Part shown: one piece after another, positions 30,854-33,570 of the stretch
Position numbering within the stretch: position 1 is the stretch's first letter
Layout: each line of letters starts with the position of its first letter
Source of the DNA: PALSA-1196 sp036833805
GTDB taxonomy: Bacteria; Pseudomonadota; Gammaproteobacteria; Steroidobacterales; Steroidobacteraceae
Reading direction: 5' to 3'
Length of the DNA stretch: 33,570 bases
Assembly: GCA_036833805.1 (NCBI GenBank)
Contig: DAITPA010000015.1
Span: 1 to 33,570, forward strand
Translations under genes and position numbers: made by a program
Notes under the pieces: model-generated
Databases searched by the model: none
What the model was told of the DNA's origin: nothing
What the model saw: only the letters and a program-made list of their open reading frames with translations

Positions 30854-31560
30854 CGGGCGCTGTGGCACGCGGCGTATTCGTCACCGGCACCGACACCGGC
30901 ATCGGCAAGACCGTCATCGCAGTAGCGCTCATTCGCACCCTCGTTCGCCAGGGGCTGCGGGTCGCGGCAATGAAGCCGGTAGCCTCGGGAGCCGAGCGCA
31001 CCTCTTGCGGCCTGCGCAATCCAGATGCGCTTGCGCTTGCGCAGGCCGCCAATGTCACGGCAGCCTACGAGACTATCAATCCCTACTGTTTTGCGCCGCC
31101 GATTGCGCCGCATATCGCCGCGCGCGAGGCGGGCTCATTGATTGACACGGCAGTTCTGCGCGAGCGCTTCTGCGAGCTTGCAAGTCTTGCGGACTGCGTG
31201 ATCGTCGAGGGTGCCGGTGGCTGGCTGACGCCGATCGGCCCGGGACAGACCATGGCGGACATCGCCTCTGCGCTGGCGCTGCCGGTGGTGCTCGTCGTGG
31301 GTTTGCGGCTGGGCTGCCTCAACCACGCGGCGCTCACAGCACGCGCGCTCGCCTCCTGTGCCGCGCAGCGTGCCGGCTGGATCGGAAATTCGATCGATCC
31401 CGAATTCGATCGAAAAACGGATACCATCGCGGCGCTCGAAGAACTCTTGCAGGAGCCCGCCGCAATGATTGTGTCGTACGCGTCACAGACGCCCGAAGCG
31501 CTCGAGTTGCCGCTTGCAGCAGTCCGGCAGCTCATGGGCTCTTCGATGACAGTTCGGTGA
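30850..31560 (+). CDS. bioD: Dethiobiotin synthetase
   Basis: BioD closes the ureido ring of 7,8-diaminopelargonate using CO2 and ATP to give dethiobiotin. The 236-residue protein starts with the P-loop GVFVTGTDTGIGKTVIAVAL near residue 8. It has the substrate Lys in MKPVASGAE near 41, the region NPYCFAPPIAPHIAA near 78, and the metal-binding VIVEGAGGWLTPI near 118. PVVLVVGLRLGCLNHAALTARA near 142 is also typical. The length is normal. It overlaps the bioC stop (ATGA), so the three biotin genes form one unit; the next gene, coxB, starts about 100 bases on. Confidence 0.96.
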   Translation: MTGAVARGVFVTGTDTGIGKTVIAVALIRTLVRQGLRVAAMKPVASGAERTSCGLRNPDALALAQAANVTAAYETINPYCFAPPIAPHIAAREAGSLIDTAVLRERFCELASLADCVIVEGAGGWLTPIGPGQTMADIASALALPVVLVVGLRLGCLNHAALTARALASCAAQRAGWIGNSIDPEFDRKTDTIAALEELLQEPAAMIVSYASQTPEALELPLAAVRQLMGSSMTVR

Positions 31561-31660
31561 CGGCGGCTCGCCCGGTGCTGTAAAATCCCTAAAAGCGCCC
31601 GTCGAAATTTTTTAAGAATCATGTGTGTTTGTCTTTACGCGGCACACTGTCAAGGCCGCA

Positions 31661-32161
31661 ATGATGATCCGCAACCAAAATTGCAAGCTTGCCGCAGCAG
31701 CCGCCGTCCTCTTGCCCCTCGCCGCGCCGGTGCGCGCCGACTCGGGCTGGGGCCTCCTCAACATGACGCCAGGCGTGACTGACATCAGCCGCAAGATCTA
31801 CGACTTGCACATGGAGGTGTTCTGGATCTGCGTCGCGATCGCGGTCGTGGTCTTCGGCTGGATGATCTGGTCCCTCATCGCCTTCAGGAAGTCGAAGGGC
31901 GCGGTCGCCGACACCACCCTGGTGCACAACACGCGCGTGGAGATTATCTGGACGACGATTCCCGTGTTCATTCTCATCGCCGTCGCTGTTCCCGCTACGC
32001 GCACGCTCGTCGACATCGAGGACACTAGTGTAGTGTCCTTTAATTCTACTGTGTTAAAAAATCATGTAGTTCATGATATTGTGCCAGGATCTTCAGTCAT
32101 TGCAAGAGGTGCGTGGTGGGTAAGAGCCTGGAGCGTCGGTTTGAGGAATACGGAGAAGTGA
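31661..32161 (+). pseudogene. coxB: Cytochrome c oxidase subunit II, truncated by an IS element
   Basis: Subunit II carries the CuA centre that accepts electrons from cytochrome c. I start at ATG 31661 (AAGG upstream); GTG 31625 is possible. About the first 122 codons are genuine: a signal sequence (AAAAAVLLPLAAPVRA), SGWGLLNMTPGVTDISRKIYDLHMEVFWICVAI, membrane helix 1 at about 55-78, VHNTRVEIIWTTIPVFILIAVAVPATRTL with membrane helix 2, then DIEDTS, where the IS left end begins (32029). The frame runs 44 codons into the IS. The whole CuA domain is missing, so the product cannot transfer electrons. GCTGTAAAATCCC near 31577 may be part of its promoter. coxA and coxC are not seen. Confidence 0.92.
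32029..32057 (+). repeat. Left terminal inverted repeat of the IS
   Basis: The inner 18 bases (32040-32057) are an exact reverse complement of 33502-33519; the outer 11 match the right end at about five positions. The outermost bases also take part in a local symmetry, GGACACTA-GTG-TAGTGTCC (32020-32038), half of which is coxB sequence. Confidence 0.75.
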
Positions 32162-33513
32162 TCGGCGCAGCGCTGGCACACGCGGATCGGCGCATGCCAG
32201 CGCAGTGGTATTTGCGCGGTTTGATGCTGCCGGGTGGACGCAAGAGCGTGGAGCCGATGGCGGCGCGCGTACAGCCGCACAACGTACGCTCGGCCCATCA
32301 GTCGATGCATCATCTGGTGGCGGATGCCAACTGGAGTGATCAGGGGTTGCTGGCGGCAGTCACGGCGCAGGTGTTGCCGGCGCTGTTGAAGAAGGATCCG
32401 GCGTGTCACTGGATCATCGATGACACGGGATTTGCGAAGAAAGGCAAGCACTCGGTGGGCGTGGGACGGCAATACTGCGGGCGACTGGGCAAGACCGATA
32501 ACTGCCAAGTGGCGGTGAGTTTATCGATAGCCAATGCGCAGGGCAGTGTGCCGCTCGCCTATCAGTTGTATTTGCCGCAGGACTGGGCGAGCGATCGGGC
32601 ACGGCGAGAACGTGCTGGAGTGCCGCCGGAGATTGAGTTTCGCACCCAGGGTGCGATCGCGCTCGAACAGATTCAACAAGCGATTACAGGCGGCTTACCG
32701 CACGGTGTGGTGCTGGCCGATGCAGCCTATGGGACTGAGGCGGCGTGGCGTGATCAACTCACGGCGTGGGGCTTGCGATATGCGGTGGGAGTACGCGAGC
32801 ACACCCGCGTCGGGTACGGCAGGCATCGACCCGCACCGATGCCTGCGGCAAGTCCCCGCGGCGGGCGGCCTCGAACCCGTGTAGTGATTGATGAGAAGCA
32901 TGCGCCACTGACGGTACTTGAGGTGGCGCAGCGATTGCCGGCGCGACGCTGGCGCACTGTGAAGTGGCGTGAAGGGACAAACTCCCCGTTGCGTTCACGC
33001 TTCGCCGCGCTGCGCGTGCGTGCTTCGAACGATCGACGTGCACGCGCGAAGGAGTGGCTGCTCATCGAATGGCCATCAAGCAAGGAGAAGCCCGTGCATT
33101 ATTGGCTGTGCACGCTACCGGCCGATACGTCAGTGAAGAGTCTCGTAGGGACCGCGATGGGTCGCTGGCGCATCGAGCGCGATTACCAGGAGCTGAAATC
33201 CGAGCTTGGGTTGCATCACTATGAAGGGCGCAATTGGCGCGGCTTCCATCATCACGCCAGCCTTTGTATGGCCGCCTACGGCTTTCTGATGCGCGAGCGA
33301 TTGCGCAGTAAAAAAAACTCCGCTCGACTCAAAACGCCTGCCCTACCCAGAGGCTTCCGCCCGCGCGGGTCTGGCGCCGATGCAGCGACACGTCCCCCAT
33401 TCGATCGCAACGCTGGCCTTCAGTCTCGCTCGCCTTATCGCAAGGGCTTTACCCCTGTGTCCCTGTTGCGGCAAAAACGTACGGCAGCCGAGGCATCGTT
33501 ATTAACACAGTAG
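32113..33513 (+). CDS. IS701-family transposase (DDE)
   Basis: It catalyses cut-and-paste movement of the element. The 466-residue product has the N-terminal RGLMLPGGRKSVEPMAARV, then HWIIDDTGFAKKGKHSVGV with the first catalytic Asp and RQYCGRLGKTDNCQVAVSLSIAN. The second Asp is in GVVLADAAYG near residue 200, and the catalytic Glu is in RDYQELKSELGLHHYEGRNWRGFHHH near 360. The start is GTG 32113 or 32116. After about residue 400 the reading frame gives a tail with little character. A second frame (ATG 33380 onward, QRHVPHSIATLAFSLARLI then LCPCCGK, ending in TAA at about 33502) resembles other IS701 C-termini, so a small indel near the A8 run at 33310-33317 may have altered the end. Confidence 0.9.
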   Translation: MVGKSLERRFEEYGEVIGAALAHADRRMPAQWYLRGLMLPGGRKSVEPMAARVQPHNVRSAHQSMHHLVADANWSDQGLLAAVTAQVLPALLKKDPACHWIIDDTGFAKKGKHSVGVGRQYCGRLGKTDNCQVAVSLSIANAQGSVPLAYQLYLPQDWASDRARRERAGVPPEIEFRTQGAIALEQIQQAITGGLPHGVVLADAAYGTEAAWRDQLTAWGLRYAVGVREHTRVGYGRHRPAPMPAASPRGGRPRTRVVIDEKHAPLTVLEVAQRLPARRWRTVKWREGTNSPLRSRFAALRVRASNDRRARAKEWLLIEWPSSKEKPVHYWLCTLPADTSVKSLVGTAMGRWRIERDYQELKSELGLHHYEGRNWRGFHHHASLCMAAYGFLMRERLRSKKNSARLKTPALPRGFRPRGSGADAATRPPFDRNAGLQSRSPYRKGFTPVSLLRQKRTAAEASLLTQ

Positions 33514-33530
33514 AATTAAGGGAAAGGCCG
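33502..33530 (-). repeat. Right terminal inverted repeat of the IS
   Basis: The first 18 bases are the exact reverse complement of the left-end core; the remaining 11 are diverged. The next four bases are CTAA. Confidence 0.75.
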
Positions 33531-33570
33531 CTAAGTCGGCAAATCGAGCTTGTTGACGATTTCCTTGAAT
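33531..33570 (-). other. Possible 3' end of an unidentified gene beyond the IS
   Basis: On the minus strand the last 40 bases can be read as FKEIVNKLDLPT followed by TAG (33533-33531), which looks like the end of a coding region entering from the right. It is too short to identify and could be chance. It is clearly not the remainder of coxB in either orientation that I can recognise. Confidence 0.25.

Larger units (their letters stand above)
32029..33530 (+). mobile_element. IS701-family insertion sequence inserted in coxB
   Basis: The element is about 1,502 bp with one transposase gene. Its ends share an exact 18-base inverted repeat, TTAATTCTACTGTGTTAA, at 32040-32057 and in reverse complement at 33502-33519. 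Both ends have 11 further, mostly diverged bases to the outside. Just beyond are CTAG (32025-32028) and CTAA (33531-33534), each fitting the YTAR target preferred by IS701 elements, but they are not identical. The outer limits are inferred from this symmetry. The right flank does not continue coxB. Confidence 0.85.

Noticed and set aside
33310..33318. A AAA AAC as a programmed -1 frameshift site in the transposase
   Set aside because: The -1 frame gives no recognisable tail; the recognisable alternative tail is in the +1 frame.
1..33570. CRISPR arrays, rRNA or tRNA genes, prophage genes
   Set aside because: Reading the non-coding gaps I found no regularly spaced repeats, no tRNA-like cloverleaf, no rRNA motifs and no phage structural or integrase genes.

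Overview
The window is a GC-rich stretch of bacterial chromosome. Its gene content and order point to a gammaproteobacterium: type IV pilus operon pilMNOPQ divergent from a class A penicillin-binding protein; a PP2C phosphatase-rph-rdgB-hemW block divergent from yicC; gmk-rpoZ-spoT-ridA-recG-ubiA; and a biotin cluster followed by cytochrome oxidase subunit II. The enteric groups are unlikely. A high-GC relative of the Xanthomonadales/Nevskiales/Steroidobacterales is my inference, not something shown here.

Layout. Positions 1-3668 (minus) hold pilM, pilN, pilO, pilP and the first 251 codons of pilQ, which runs off the left edge. The 468-base gap before mrcA (PBP1a, 4137, plus) carries a well-conserved class I cyclic-di-GMP (GEMM-I) riboswitch on the minus strand, with a good promoter directly upstream, so the pilus assembly operon appears to have a c-di-GMP-sensing leader of about 400 nt. 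After mrcA come a small nucleotidyltransferase-like protein, citrate synthase (gltA, minus) and ribosomal protein L31 (rpmE, minus). The non-coding stretch 8901-9278 has three perfect TTATNCACA DnaA boxes around an AT-rich segment, an origin-like arrangement, followed by a strong hairpin at the end of hemW.

Positions 9279-12580 (minus) are a tight operon: PP2C phosphatase, rph, rdgB, hemW. yicC is divergent. The usual yicC-gmk adjacency is broken here by about 7 kb. The first part (13551-17026) is a decayed accessory patch: a DUF4160/DUF2442 pair resembling a toxin-antitoxin module, an O-methyltransferase gene cut by an in-frame amber codon, the last ~80 codons of a glucose-6-phosphate dehydrogenase gene, and a frameshifted retropepsin-like protease gene. 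The second part is an intact glycolate oxidase operon, glcDEF, whose last gene overlaps the start of gmk. Housekeeping order then resumes: gmk, rpoZ, spoT, ridA, recG, ubiA.

A periplasmic TPR-type protein (minus) converges on ubiA. A leader rich in inverted repeats, with a BirA-operator-like site, precedes bioB-bioC-bioD. The next gene, coxB, is cut after its second membrane segment by a ~1.5 kb IS701-family element. The sequence beyond the element does not continue coxB, so the junction reflects a rearrangement or an assembly join.

The strongest unusual signals are the c-di-GMP riboswitch on the pilus operon, the DnaA-box cluster, the regulatory architecture ahead of bioB, and the gene graveyard with its DUF4160/DUF2442 pair.
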